64,000 nt of DNA, from NCBI GenBank assembly GCA_903851365.1, contig CAINOB010000123.1, forward strand, positions 1 to 64,000, given 5' to 3'. The stretch is from an uncultured Bacteroidota bacterium. Its GTDB lineage: Bacteria; Bacteroidota; Bacteroidia; Bacteroidales; UBA12481. Shown here one piece after another: positions 17,212 through 25,987 of this stretch. Made by a program: the position numbers and the translations under genes. Under the pieces are notes generated by a model. The model saw nothing but the letters and a program-made list of their open reading frames with translations, had not been told where the DNA came from and made no database searches. Numbering within the stretch: the first letter of the stretch is position 1; every line of letters begins with the position of its first letter.

Positions 17212-17877
17212 TTATTTCGAATAAGAAACGCTTATCACATCATATCGATAAATAGGGATGTTTAATTGCACCCTTTTAGCCGCAAGGTTGGGGACCATCA
17301 CCGTGTACTGGCCAGTGGAAGCGTGCCGAAGTTCCACCCCATTAACTGAGACTGTAAAGGCACTTGAATCCTTTGGAGTATAAGTTAAGGTGACAGTATA
17401 ATATCCCGCCCCCGTAACCGAAAGAGAATCCGTTGCGGTCTCATAGGTATCGGCAGCCGTTGCATCCGCTCCCACGGAGATTCCATCCAGTTTGGTTTTG
17501 TCTGCTCCAGTCATTACCCCGGCCTGAGTAGTAGTTGCCGCCAGAATAGACAATGCCTGATAACTAGCCTTAGTAGAGTCGATGGCTACCGCATAATTAG
17601 TCGCTCCACGGGTACCTGAATTCTTGACGGTAGTTCTGATCCACTCAATTGTTGAGGCCGCATAAGCCGTGTTAATCGTAGCCGTAGAGGCTACTCCCGA
17701 AGACTTTACATTCCAGTTTGTAGAGTCGGCTACGCAATAAATTTGTGTCCCTGCAGGGAGGTTTATTCCCAGTGCTGTTGTCCGGGTAGCCACACGAACA
17801 ACTTTGGAGGGGGTAACTTGCCCAAATCCATAGAGGCTCAGAGCAAGCACAAGCGAAAGGATAAATAGCTTTTTCAT
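17212..17877 (-). CDS. Secreted fibre-associated protein with GADKTKLDG motif
   Basis: This 221-residue protein has a signal peptide (MKKLFILSLVLALSLYGFGQ). It shares its N-terminal layout with the large fibre protein that follows (SKVVRVATRTTALGINLPAG versus SLVVRVQDSTKIFGKSLPQG) and carries the fibre motif MTGADKTKLDGISVGADATA. The C-terminus is a small beta domain (SAFTVSVNGVELRHASTGQY). It ends 2 bp before the fibre gene. It is likely a short fibre or fibre connector. Confidence 0.75.
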   Translation of the reverse strand: MKKLFILSLVLALSLYGFGQVTPSKVVRVATRTTALGINLPAGTQIYCVADSTNWNVKSSGVASTATINTAYAASTIEWIRTTVKNSGTRGATNYAVAIDSTKASYQALSILAATTTQAGVMTGADKTKLDGISVGADATAADTYETATDSLSVTGAGYYTVTLTYTPKDSSAFTVSVNGVELRHASTGQYTVMVPNLAAKRVQLNIPIYRYDVISVSYSK

Positions 17878-17878
17878 T

Positions 17879-18301
17879 TTAATTGTGAATTATTAGTACA
17901 TCGTAAATCATGGTATCCAGGTAAAGACTGATAGTATCGGTTCCTAATTTGGCCCAACGTGTATTTTCAATCATGGACCCGTTATAGAAAACCTTTGTCG
18001 TAGTGGTTAAGGGGAAAGAGATTTTAATATTATTCTCCCCGTTGACTGTTATTTCCTTTTTGAAAATCTTTGCTACATCTGGCATGGCCCCAAGATTCCA
18101 ATCTCTTCCGGTATCGTTTTTGAAGTGGAGACTATCCTGAAAGGAATATACACCCACAAAGTCCGAAGCCGGGGTCCCAATCGGTACAGTAGAGTTCTTG
18201 ATCTTCATAAAGGCACTCAGATTGACAGAGGAAAAATTCCCGATCTGCGCCATGGCTGAGGTTCCGACCAAAAGAAATAGTCCAATGATTATCTTTCTCA
18301 T
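17879..18301 (-). CDS. Small secreted tail-region protein
   Basis: This 140-residue protein has a signal peptide (MRKIIIGLFLLVGTSAMAQI) and a beta-rich mature part (FMKIKNSTVPIGTPASDFVG, KKEITVNGENNIKISFPLTT, DTMIYDVLIIHN). The motif KNSTVPIGTPASDFVG recalls beta-strand N-terminal domains of phage neck or fibre attachment proteins. It overlaps the upstream gene by 4 bp. Function is inferred from position. Confidence 0.65.
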   Translation of the reverse strand: MRKIIIGLFLLVGTSAMAQIGNFSSVNLSAFMKIKNSTVPIGTPASDFVGVYSFQDSLHFKNDTGRDWNLGAMPDVAKIFKKEITVNGENNIKISFPLTTTTKVFYNGSMIENTRWAKLGTDTISLYLDTMIYDVLIIHN

Positions 18302-18909
18302 GTCTTGAAACGAATTAGCGTGAGATCAATATTATAGGTGCCCCCATCGAGGAAAAAATATACGTGGGTCTGACCTGACCCAAACATCTTACCGCAATAA
18401 AAAGACACCGGAATATTAATAACCAGGTCGCTCATATCGGTTTCCATGATGACATCTGATCCACCGGCCGTCAATCCGACTTTATTTATACCTCCAACTC
18501 CGGTAAGTAGGGTAAACGAAACATCGTTGATTCTGAATTTAGAACTGTATGTTCCCACATTGATATTCTGGGACCCGGAGACACCATTTTTGGGGAAGTT
18601 CTTTATGACTTCGACCAGTTCTCCCTGTTCATTAATAACAACGTTTCCCCCGTTTACCTCGATGGTAATTTGAGAATCCGCGTCCTCGGCAAAAATTCGG
18701 ACATTCTCTTCCGCGGTAACATGGATTTGGGGAATAGTATCAGTGTTTTCAACCGATATCCGAACTACATCTTCCTCGCTCGAGCAATCCACATGAACAG
18801 GATCATCGGAATCATTAGTTATAATCCGGACAAATTCATCGCGGCTGGAAACATCAATTAATACCGGGGAATCTGCATCAGCAACAAATATTCGATGCGG
18901 TGCGGTCAT
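18298..18909 (-). CDS. Beta-repeat structural protein in the connector region
   Basis: This 203-residue protein has no signal peptide. The first 90 residues are acidic and form about five short beta repeats (VLIDVSSRDEFVRIITNDSD; VHVDCSSEEDVVRISVENTD; IHVTAEENVRIFAEDADSQI). The rest is a separate beta domain (GTYSSKFRINDVSFTLLTGV). It may be a neck or tail-tip beta-solenoid. No family was recognised. Confidence 0.65.
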   Translation of the reverse strand: MTAPHRIFVADADSPVLIDVSSRDEFVRIITNDSDDPVHVDCSSEEDVVRISVENTDTIPQIHVTAEENVRIFAEDADSQITIEVNGGNVVINEQGELVEVIKNFPKNGVSGSQNINVGTYSSKFRINDVSFTLLTGVGGINKVGLTAGGSDVIMETDMSDLVINIPVSFYCGKMFGSGQTHVYFFLDGGTYNIDLTLIRFKT

Positions 18910-18915
18910 AATACA

Positions 18916-19257
18916 TCAGATTACGACATTAAAGATTACACCCCTGCCCATACTAACCTGGTCCGTGGTGGAACTCTGTCCATCCGCAACCAGTGTGAAT
19001 TTTCCCACAATCTTACCTGGGGGAAAGGTTAATGAGGATCCCGACCGGACAAAAAACGTGATGACATTTCCCTGTACACCTGCCAAATCATAACCATTGG
19101 TTTGTTTTGTACTGTACTTAGCGAGAATCTTTCCACCTGATTCGTGATAGAGTTCCAGGATAATATTTTCATAACCGGTTGGTACAATCGGATCATTGTT
19201 AACATCCTTCAGAGTGACAGATAATGACCTGGATGAACCCTGCATTATTGTTATCAT
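18916..19257 (-). CDS. Small beta-sandwich structural protein
   Basis: This 113-residue protein is all-beta and begins like known small phage tail/neck proteins (MQGSSRSLSVTLKDVNNDPI) that hold an Ig-like module. It overlaps the adaptor gene by 4 bp (ATGA type). It is probably a neck or baseplate-like virion component; this is inferred from position and fold impression. Confidence 0.65.
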   Translation of the reverse strand: MITIMQGSSRSLSVTLKDVNNDPIVPTGYENIILELYHESGGKILAKYSTKQTNGYDLAGVQGNVITFFVRSGSSLTFPPGKIVGKFTLVADGQSSTTDQVSMGRGVIFNVVI

Positions 19258-19889
19258 ATCACGGCCCTCATATTAATCCATTCCATCAACTTCGCGTTGG
19301 CGGCTTTCGCCAGTTCGAATTCTCCTACAGTGTTTAGGATAGTTTCCGCAACGAGCCAGCTTAGTGGGTCCACTAATTCTTCGTCCAAATCCTCCGCTAC
19401 GCAAGCAGCCAGATATAATCCTCTGTCGATAGCATGATTGGCATTTCTCACGGAATAGTATTCCAGTACTTTCCCGACACCGGGTTCTGAGCGGTATACA
19501 ACGATTGGTTTATCAGCCGATCCACGAATAAATGGATTTGACTGTCTGGCATATCGGGGATCATTCTCGCTCATCGCGGTAGTTACGGTCCTCTTCCAAC
19601 AATTCATCTTCAGGGCAACGAAGCGTACAAAATCATCTGGAAGGATGATATAACCGGTTCCGTCATCATTTGAACTGTTTTCAGTCGGGGTTCCGGAACC
19701 ACCATTGGAACTATCATCCGAAAAAGAAGTGGGTGTTGGAATATAGGGAGGAACAATCATCAATAGCCGTTTTACCGAGTCATTTAAGTAATGATCGATA
19801 CGTCCACTATCCACAACCTGACCTTCTTCAAAGGGTCCCAGTTCGTCGAGGCGGAGTTTAACTTTAACGATGATCTCCTGGCGATCCAT
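19254..19889 (-). CDS. Head-to-tail adaptor-like protein (P22 gp4-like position)
   Basis: This 211-residue protein begins with a helical pattern usual for podoviral adaptors (MDRQEIIVKVKLRLDELGPF, then RIDHYLNDSVKRLLMIVPPY). It has a proline/serine-rich loop and a C-terminal helical part (SWLVAETILNTVGEFELAKAA). Lying just below the capsid gene and above neck proteins, it would bridge portal and tail. It overlaps the upstream gene by 1 bp. Family assignment is moderate. Confidence 0.65.
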   Translation of the reverse strand: MDRQEIIVKVKLRLDELGPFEEGQVVDSGRIDHYLNDSVKRLLMIVPPYIPTPTSFSDDSSNGGSGTPTENSSNDDGTGYIILPDDFVRFVALKMNCWKRTVTTAMSENDPRYARQSNPFIRGSADKPIVVYRSEPGVGKVLEYYSVRNANHAIDRGLYLAACVAEDLDEELVDPLSWLVAETILNTVGEFELAKAANAKLMEWINMRAVI

Positions 19890-20476
19890 TACTCAACCCA
19901 ATTAGGAAAGAAAATCTTCTTTTCGTCGGCAAATTTCTTGGCAGATTCCTTACTACGGACATCCGCGAAGGTGGTACCCGGATAAGTTTTGCATAGATAA
20001 TTTCTTACCTGCTGAAAGTTTAACACTTCCGGGATGGGTGTCGGACCAGGATTCTCTTCTTTTACAGATTCCTTCTCCGTTTCAGGCAGCGATGCCGATT
20101 CAACCACGGGTTCCGGTATTGGTTCATCAACCGGGGGTTCCGGAATTGATTCATCAACTGGAGGAAGTGTGCTTTCCGAAAGAGTTCGGTTATCGGGAAT
20201 ATCGATTTCCGGAGGAACAGGAGGAGTAATTTTTTGCAACTTGTCAGCTAATTCCGACTTAGTTGGCACAATGAGAATGATTTTAAATTTCTGATTAAAA
20301 TCTTTCCGGGCCTCCAGTGCATCCTGAATAACTTTATCGTCTGTTACATAACAACCTCCATGGGGTTTTGGGTATTCTCCGCCTCCCTTAAAAGCGACCT
20401 TGACGATTATTCCTGAACTCAGAGTTACCTGTAAATAGTCTTCATGAAACAGGCTTTCATATTTTTTTATTGGCAT
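19889..20476 (-). CDS. Capsid-adjacent protein with Pro/Glu-rich linker
   Basis: This 195-residue protein has three parts: an N-terminal beta domain (YLQVTLSSGIIVKVAFKGGG), a low-complexity linker of PEPPVDEPIPEP type (about residues 85-145), and a small C-terminal helical module (LNFQQVRNYLCKTYPGTTFA, KKIFFPNWVE). It directly follows the capsid gene. It could be a decoration or head-completion protein. The family is not recognised. Confidence 0.65.
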   Translation of the reverse strand: MPIKKYESLFHEDYLQVTLSSGIIVKVAFKGGGEYPKPHGGCYVTDDKVIQDALEARKDFNQKFKIILIVPTKSELADKLQKITPPVPPEIDIPDNRTLSESTLPPVDESIPEPPVDEPIPEPVVESASLPETEKESVKEENPGPTPIPEVLNFQQVRNYLCKTYPGTTFADVRSKESAKKFADEKKIFFPNWVE

Positions 20477-20505
20477 TTTCTTCTTTTTTAGTTCATTAAA
20501 TTTTT

Positions 20506-20549
20506 CTTTAGCTCAAGGGGGTAAGGTTTCCCCTACCCCCGAACTAAAG
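20506..20549 (-). other. Stem-loop after the major capsid gene
   Basis: CTTTAG (20506-20511) pairs with CTAAAG (20544-20549), and GGGGGTA (20517-20523) with TACCCCC (20534-20540). No T-run follows on the minus strand, so it may lower readthrough or stabilise the capsid mRNA rather than fully terminate. Confidence 0.55.
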
Positions 20550-20570
20550 AGAAGGTACACGCACAAAAAA

Positions 20571-21929
20571 CTAGGTGCTTGAGCCAGGACTCAAAATAGC
20601 ATGGGTCAATGGGTAACGGACTTCCAATCCGAAGATTTCTTCAATGACGGTAGCGTTACTCAAACGAGTTCCGGATTTAATCAGGTCAACTTCACGCAGG
20701 GCGAGGGGTTTAAATTCCTTCCTGTAGATATTGTTCATATCCAACTGTATGGCTTTTTCAGGAGCCCAGTCATCCAATAATGGATGATAGTACACCAGTA
20801 AGGTTCCGTAGTTGGTCTGAATTCTGTCAAAGGTGACTCCGTACATTTCTTTAACCGAACCGGCATCCCTTTGACGGACAACAGTATCAGCTTTAGAAAG
20901 CCATTCCATCCAATCTCCACCAGCGAATACAAAGCGGGTTTTCGATCCGCCGTTTCCGGTGAAGATACTTTTGGTCATACCCATAAATTCAGCATTCGCA
21001 TTTGCCGGGTTTTCTTGGAACTCGATGTTCTTAGTCAGAAACCGGATTACTCCAGCTGAGGTGTATTTATAGTTGTTGGCTTCATCATCGAAAGACTTAC
21101 CTTTCTTCCCAAACCAACTGGTAAATTCTGAACCTCTCCGGTGATCTTCCATGGCGGCAGCTTTCAAATCGTTCATCGTCCAGGCAACCTCTTTCTTATG
21201 GTATTTCTGGTAGATTCCCTGTTCGATCTGCTTCATGTGGATCTGCATGTAGTTCCCCGTTTTATTCGGGAGAATTCCATACTGACCGGTTTGGGCGTCA
21301 AATTCGTTTTTCGCAGTACCCATTCTTACGATACGGGTAGAAATATCCATATCCGGAAGGTCGGCACCTCCTACTATCAACACATTCAATGAATTGGTTG
21401 CATTGGTTTTAGAAGTGACAATCCCTACGAACGGACCATCTACGTCAGTATAGGCCGGAATCATGAAGGTATCATGAACTGCCCAGTAGTGGACGTTGCT
21501 AACCGTTAAGGTGTGGGTATGAGCGGAAGAACTGTAGGTCCCGGAAGCGGAAGTATCGAAAGGAGCAGCTAATGTATCGGCCCATCCCCGGAAATCGGTC
21601 TGGTACCAATCAAATTCCCAACTGTCTCTCGGTTCTGCGGATCCGATTCTACGGAGTAAAGTATCTAACGGATACAAATCCGGGCGCATTATGGTAATGG
21701 CCGAGGAGATGTCGTTAAGGAGCAGGTCACTTGAGGCGGCTCGGGTTTCTTCGGATCCCAAAGGACCCTCTACGGTAGAAGCTGCCGTGGCGATTGCCCA
21801 GGTAGTCCCTCCGCCCCCGATCAGTATACCAGGTAACTGACTGAAGTCAATGACCCCGGTCAAACCTAATATACCTATAATCACCACCACAAGGGTAGTG
21901 AGTAGCGATAAAATTCGAAAATTTCTCAT
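20571..21929 (-). CDS. Major capsid protein, SU10/DUF5309-like, with hydrophobic N-terminal extension
   Basis: This 452-residue protein has the features of the podoviral SU10-type capsid family: MRPDLYPLDTLLRRIGSAEP, WEFDWYQTDFRG, then a beta-rich middle, GTAKNEFDAQTGQYGILPNK, and the late segment IQTNYGTLLVYYHPLLDDWA. It follows the scaffold gene on the same strand. Residues 1-30 (LLTTLVVVIIGILGLTGVID) form a strong membrane-type helix that capsid proteins normally lack; the next Met is at about residue 79, so the extension is part of the gene. It may be a cleaved or membrane-tethering leader. Confidence 0.85.
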   Translation of the reverse strand: MRNFRILSLLTTLVVVIIGILGLTGVIDFSQLPGILIGGGGTTWAIATAASTVEGPLGSEETRAASSDLLLNDISSAITIMRPDLYPLDTLLRRIGSAEPRDSWEFDWYQTDFRGWADTLAAPFDTSASGTYSSSAHTHTLTVSNVHYWAVHDTFMIPAYTDVDGPFVGIVTSKTNATNSLNVLIVGGADLPDMDISTRIVRMGTAKNEFDAQTGQYGILPNKTGNYMQIHMKQIEQGIYQKYHKKEVAWTMNDLKAAAMEDHRRGSEFTSWFGKKGKSFDDEANNYKYTSAGVIRFLTKNIEFQENPANANAEFMGMTKSIFTGNGGSKTRFVFAGGDWMEWLSKADTVVRQRDAGSVKEMYGVTFDRIQTNYGTLLVYYHPLLDDWAPEKAIQLDMNNIYRKEFKPLALREVDLIKSGTRLSNATVIEEIFGLEVRYPLTHAILSPGSST

Positions 21930-21954
21930 CTGTTTATAAATAAGGGTTATACAA

Positions 21955-22836
21955 TTAAAATCTTTCTTTCTTTTTTACATAATCCACGATGCTTTTGGCT
22001 ATCGGGTTGCCTTTAGGCGGTTCGGGTTGCCCCTGACTCGACACATGAGGAATACCATCCCCCTTGTCGTCCTTTTTGCCTTTAATCTCCTCAATCCGGA
22101 CGTTTTTACCTTTGATCTCTCCTTGCTTACGACCCTCAGTTACAGCTTCATCGTATTTAAGGGCTTTGTACATAAGATTCAGAAAATCAACGGTATAGTG
22201 TCCGTCCATGATCTCGGTCAGGGTTTTCTGCAGGGTCCCGGCAAACTCATTCATCTCCGGTTCGGAGAGTTGCTTTTCAGTCCGGAATTTTTCCACGTTT
22301 TTAACTGAAGATAACCGGTTCTGATGTAGCATGAGTTGAAACTCCTTAGCAGCTTTGATCCGGGATTTTCGGTCCTTCCGGGCCTGTTCCCATTTTTCGA
22401 GGTCCGGATCACCTTCGGCAGGTTTTAATGCTTCAACATCCACGTGTCGGGCGAGGGCTTCTTCGAAAGTTGCCCCCTTGGACATGTCTCGGATGATCTC
22501 CCCGATTTCAGGTTGATCGTTCAGAACCTCTACCACTTTCTGGTTGGCCTCGTCATTTTCCTGAACATAGATTTCCAGGTCATTCAGGTGGCTCATGGTG
22601 GCTTCCATCATCTCTTCCTCGGAAGTGAACTCCTGTCCGGGAAAACTTTTTTTCACACGTTCAAAGAACTTTTCTTTTACATCCCCTTCCTCTTTATTCT
22701 CTTCCTTGTCTTCCGGTTTCTCAGGAATCTCTTCCGGTTCTTTAGTTTCCTCTGGTTTTTCAGAATCATCAATAATCTCTTCCGGTTTGATTTCCTCTTC
22801 CGGTGAACCTTCTAATTCTTCGTTTTCGGTTGCCAT
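21955..22836 (-). CDS. Scaffolding protein
   Basis: This 293-residue, highly charged, helical protein starts at MATENEELEG (22836); the frame extends upstream but into the promoter region. The first 80 residues are mostly Glu, Pro and Lys. A helical core follows (MEATMSHLNDLEIYVQENDE, EVLNDQPEIGEIIRDMSKGA), then a basic C-terminus (SIVDYVKKKERF). This composition and its position directly upstream of the major capsid gene fit a capsid scaffold that is lost during maturation. Confidence 0.8.
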   Translation of the reverse strand: MATENEELEGSPEEEIKPEEIIDDSEKPEETKEPEEIPEKPEDKEENKEEGDVKEKFFERVKKSFPGQEFTSEEEMMEATMSHLNDLEIYVQENDEANQKVVEVLNDQPEIGEIIRDMSKGATFEEALARHVDVEALKPAEGDPDLEKWEQARKDRKSRIKAAKEFQLMLHQNRLSSVKNVEKFRTEKQLSEPEMNEFAGTLQKTLTEIMDGHYTVDFLNLMYKALKYDEAVTEGRKQGEIKGKNVRIEEIKGKKDDKGDGIPHVSSQGQPEPPKGNPIAKSIVDYVKKKERF

Positions 22837-22872
22837 AACTAGATTGTTAATAATTGTACGCTTCGCTTGTAG

Positions 22873-22971
22873 TTCAAGTAATACTTGATGTAAGTATAGG
22901 TACCATCCTATCATTTTAGCTGTTATATAGACTTGATGTTTGGAGAATTAGAACACTTCTCAATATATTTA
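22873..22971. promoter_or_regulatory. Divergent promoter region between scaffold/capsid and terminase operons
   Basis: The 156-bp gap separates divergent operons. For the plus strand, TTTG (22939-22942) and TATATTTA (22964-22971) are 21 bp apart, matching the Bacteroidota sigma pattern TTTG / TAnnTTTG. TTCAAGT-AAT-ACTTGAT (22873-22889) forms a dyad, and another ACTTGAT lies at 22931, beside the promoter, making this a candidate regulator site. A minus-strand promoter was not pinned down. Confidence 0.55.
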
Positions 22972-22992
22972 GCCCAACCAAAGGAGGTTTGT

Positions 22993-23286
22993 ATGGATAA
23001 GATCCGACCCTATACCGCTCTTCGCCGGGAGCGGGCATTCGAAATCTACAAGGAGGTGATCCGGAAGGAAATTGCCCAGGCGCAAATAGATAATAAGCCC
23101 CATCGGGCAAAATCCCTATCGAAATCTTATCTCTATCAGGAGGTGGCCGAGCAAACCGGTTACGATCCCGTGTATGTGGCCCGGTTAATTCAAAAGAAAC
23201 TTAAGGAGAAGGGCATGAATCGGGAGCGGCATTCCAAGATGGCCGAGATTATGGACGAGGAAATACAATTCATCTTATCACATTAA
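22993..23286 (+). CDS. HTH protein, candidate small terminase subunit
   Basis: This is a 97-residue protein. The start at 22993 is set by a strong AAAGGAGG about 6 nt upstream. It is basic and helical (YTALRRERAFEIYKEVIRKE), with a helix-turn-helix-like middle (SYLYQEVAEQTGYDPVYVAR). Its stop overlaps the large terminase ATG (TAATG), so it is coupled to it, as expected of a small terminase subunit. A second HTH gene at 47906 is the rival candidate. Confidence 0.65.
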   Translation: MDKIRPYTALRRERAFEIYKEVIRKEIAQAQIDNKPHRAKSLSKSYLYQEVAEQTGYDPVYVARLIQKKLKEKGMNRERHSKMAEIMDEEIQFILSH

Positions 23287-25280
23287 TGGATATCCCGGCC
23301 CTCATATTGGAAAATGACAGGCGTAACCGGGAGTTTTATGCCCCTTATGATCCCGAGACGGGGTTAGGGTCCCCCTTGGCACGATTCCCCTTAAAGGTTA
23401 TTGGGGACCATATATTATATCTCCCGGAGGAGATGCGGGAACTGGAAGTGATTCAGGAGATACTTCGCTTTGATTCATTATTAGACTTTGTGGCTATCAC
23501 CTTCCCGCAGGGTGATATGGGAGCGAAACTGGAGGAATCATTAAAGGAGATCAATCAGAGGAGGTTTCATTACGACTTCGAATACTGGGCTTTCAAAACG
23601 ATTATCATCCAGGATAAGAAGTCCATGCAACTTATTCCCCTGAAACTTCGTCAGGCCCAAAGAAAACTATTGATGAGTTTCGAACGGCAACGGTTGGAGG
23701 GGATTCCAATTCGTACAATCGTCTGTAAAGCAAGGCAGTGGGGAGGTTCCACCTTGAGTGAAATATACATGATGTGGATCCAGCAGGTCCACCGGGAGAA
23801 CTGGCATATCGCTGTCGTCGCTCATTTGGATGATGCTGCAAAGCATATCCGGGGAATGTATGTCCGGGCCGCAAAATACTATCCCGAAGAAGTGGGAACC
23901 ATCACGCTGGCACCATACGAACGATCCTCGAAAAACTTATTGTGCAAAGAGAAGGGGTGCATATTGGGAGTTGGGTCGGTGGAGAACCCGGATCAGTTTC
24001 ATAGTTACTCTTACGCCATGTGCCATCTGTCGGAACTTGGCCGTTGGTCAGAGACAACAAAGAAGTCAGCTAACGAACTGGTTCAGGCTCTCCGACCGAC
24101 CGTTCCTGATGTTCCCTACTCGATGATTGTCATGGAGAGTACCGCTAATGGACGTGGTAATCTATTCCATAACGAATGGCAGGCAGCTGTCAGTGAGGTC
24201 TCTCGGTATGATGCAATTTTTGTAGCATGGTTCGAGATTGATCTTTATATGAGACCCGTCAAGGATTACGCTAAATTCCTTGAAAAGATAGATCATCATC
24301 CTAAACGGGAATATTATTGGACCCTATGGATGAAGGGAGCCACTCTAGAGGCCATTAATTGGTACATGTATTTTCAGGCTGGGGAGAACCTGTCAGATTT
24401 ACAAATGTTCAGGCAGTATCCTTCCGATGCCGAGGAGGCTTTTTCCTCCACCGGTCACCGGGTGTTCTCTCCCCTGGTTACAGCCAGAGCGCGATTAAAT
24501 TGTTATCCTCCATTATTTAAGGGTCAATTATTCGCTAAGGGACAGAAAGAAAAGGATGCATTCATTGATATTCGTTTTGATTCTACCCCAAATGGCGCTC
24601 TTTGGATATGGGACCCACCTGATACCTCAATAAAAGTCAGTAATCGATATGTGATTATCGCGGATATCGGAGGAAAGAATGATGATGCCGACTTTTCCAC
24701 AATAAGAGTTCTTGACCGGTTCTTTTTAACTCAGGCCGGGATTCCGGAAGCGGTTGCTACATGGAAGTCCCATCTTGATCAGGACCTTTTTGCGTGGGTA
24801 TGTGCTCAGGTAGCTTTCTGGTACAATAAAGGATTACTTATTATCGAGAGTAACTCTATGGATACAGAAGAATTGGAAGGTAGCGAGGGAGACCAATTCC
24901 TTACCGTATTGAATGAGATTGCCAATTACTACAGCAATCTGTATACGCGTACCGATCCGGGAAAGATCAGGGAAGGACTACCAGTTCAATGGGGATTTCA
25001 TACCAACCGGCACACGAAACCACTAGTGGTTAATACCCTGAATGCAGCCTTAAGAGACGAGGACTATATCGAAAGAGATAGTAGGGTCATCGACGAATGT
25101 GATCAGTTTGAGATTAAGGCCAATGGGAAGATGGGTGCCGTGGAAAATTGCCACGATGACTTATTGATGCCTACAGCTATCGGCGTATGGGCAAGTGAAT
25201 ATTACATGGATGCCCCCAAGGTCATCTCGGAAGAAAAGAAGAGACCGCCCAAACGAAGAAGAACGGAGGCCTCATTATGA
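23286..25280 (+). CDS. Terminase large subunit
   Basis: This 664-residue packaging motor cuts and translocates phage DNA into the prohead. The N-terminal ATPase has the terminase Walker A-like segment VCKARQWGGSTLSE (about 147-159) and a SELGRW-type segment for Walker B (about 250). The C-terminal RNase H-like nuclease shows IIADIGGKNDDADFSTIRVL (first acidic residues), LLIIESNSMD, and a late DD in CHDDLLMPTAIGVW. Length is normal for podoviral TerL. It starts on the stop codon of the HTH gene. Confidence 0.92.
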   Translation: MDIPALILENDRRNREFYAPYDPETGLGSPLARFPLKVIGDHILYLPEEMRELEVIQEILRFDSLLDFVAITFPQGDMGAKLEESLKEINQRRFHYDFEYWAFKTIIIQDKKSMQLIPLKLRQAQRKLLMSFERQRLEGIPIRTIVCKARQWGGSTLSEIYMMWIQQVHRENWHIAVVAHLDDAAKHIRGMYVRAAKYYPEEVGTITLAPYERSSKNLLCKEKGCILGVGSVENPDQFHSYSYAMCHLSELGRWSETTKKSANELVQALRPTVPDVPYSMIVMESTANGRGNLFHNEWQAAVSEVSRYDAIFVAWFEIDLYMRPVKDYAKFLEKIDHHPKREYYWTLWMKGATLEAINWYMYFQAGENLSDLQMFRQYPSDAEEAFSSTGHRVFSPLVTARARLNCYPPLFKGQLFAKGQKEKDAFIDIRFDSTPNGALWIWDPPDTSIKVSNRYVIIADIGGKNDDADFSTIRVLDRFFLTQAGIPEAVATWKSHLDQDLFAWVCAQVAFWYNKGLLIIESNSMDTEELEGSEGDQFLTVLNEIANYYSNLYTRTDPGKIREGLPVQWGFHTNRHTKPLVVNTLNAALRDEDYIERDSRVIDECDQFEIKANGKMGAVENCHDDLLMPTAIGVWASEYYMDAPKVISEEKKRPPKRRRTEASL

Positions 25281-25986
25281 TCGGAATGTTCAATATCGAC
25301 TGCATGGATTTTATGGCCGGAAAACCGGATAACTACTACTCATTAGCCATTGTCGACCCTCCATACGGAATCAATGCCCCAAACATGCAAATGGGGACTC
25401 ATGTTAACCGGAAGGGAAAAGGCCAATATCCAGGAGAATCCACCGCTTCGAAGTTGCGCAAGGGTAGATTGAATAAAGGTTCGGGTAAACTTAAGGATCG
25501 GATATTAAATACATCGGACTGTAATTGGGATACCGAAAAGCCAACCGATGAATATTTCAAAGAGTTGTTCCGGGTATCCGAGAATCAAATAATCTGGGGA
25601 GGGAATTACTTCCCGCTTCCACCCTGCAGGGGAATGATCTGTTGGGATAAAATGCAACCCTGGGACAACTTTAGTCAATTCGAATTAGCGTGGACCTCAT
25701 TCGATAAACCGGCAAGGATGTTTCGGTATTCCAATACCGGTGGTGCCAATATTGAAAAGAAAATTCATCCTACCCAAAAGCCGGTAAAGCTATATGAATG
25801 GTTATTAATGAATTACGGAATGGGGGGGGGGGCAAAATACTCGATACTCATGGAGGATCGGGATCTATTTGTATTGCATGCCACAACCTCAAATACGAAT
25901 TGGACTGGTGCGAAATCGACCGTGTATTTTTCTCGGATGCGAAGAAACGATTCATGGAACACAAACGACAATTAAAATTATTCTGA
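25277..25986 (+). pseudogene. Beta-class DNA methyltransferase, out of frame at an 11-G tract (possible phase-variable gene)
   Basis: The N-terminal part carries AIVDPPYGINAPN (motif IV, DPPY at about residues 27-30, adenine-N6 or cytosine-N4 type) and target-recognition segments. DPPY before motif I is the beta-class order. At 25822-25832 is a run of eleven G. As written the frame ends at 25975 with an unrelated tail. One frame over, 25833-25986 encodes KILDTHGGSGSICIACHNLK, the AdoMet-binding motif I, and a normal end (HKRQLKLF). Nine or twelve G would join the halves; nine gives the usual spacing between the NYG and KILDT segments. It may be phase-variable, programmed, or a sequencing error. 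The ATG overlaps the terminase stop. Confidence 0.85.
25822..25832 (+). repeat. G11 homopolymer inside the DNA methyltransferase gene
   Basis: Eleven consecutive G sit exactly where the reading frame shifts away from the AdoMet-binding motif. Poly-G tracts of this length are classic slipped-strand phase-variation sites in bacterial genes. Confidence 0.9.
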
Positions 25987-25987
25987 T

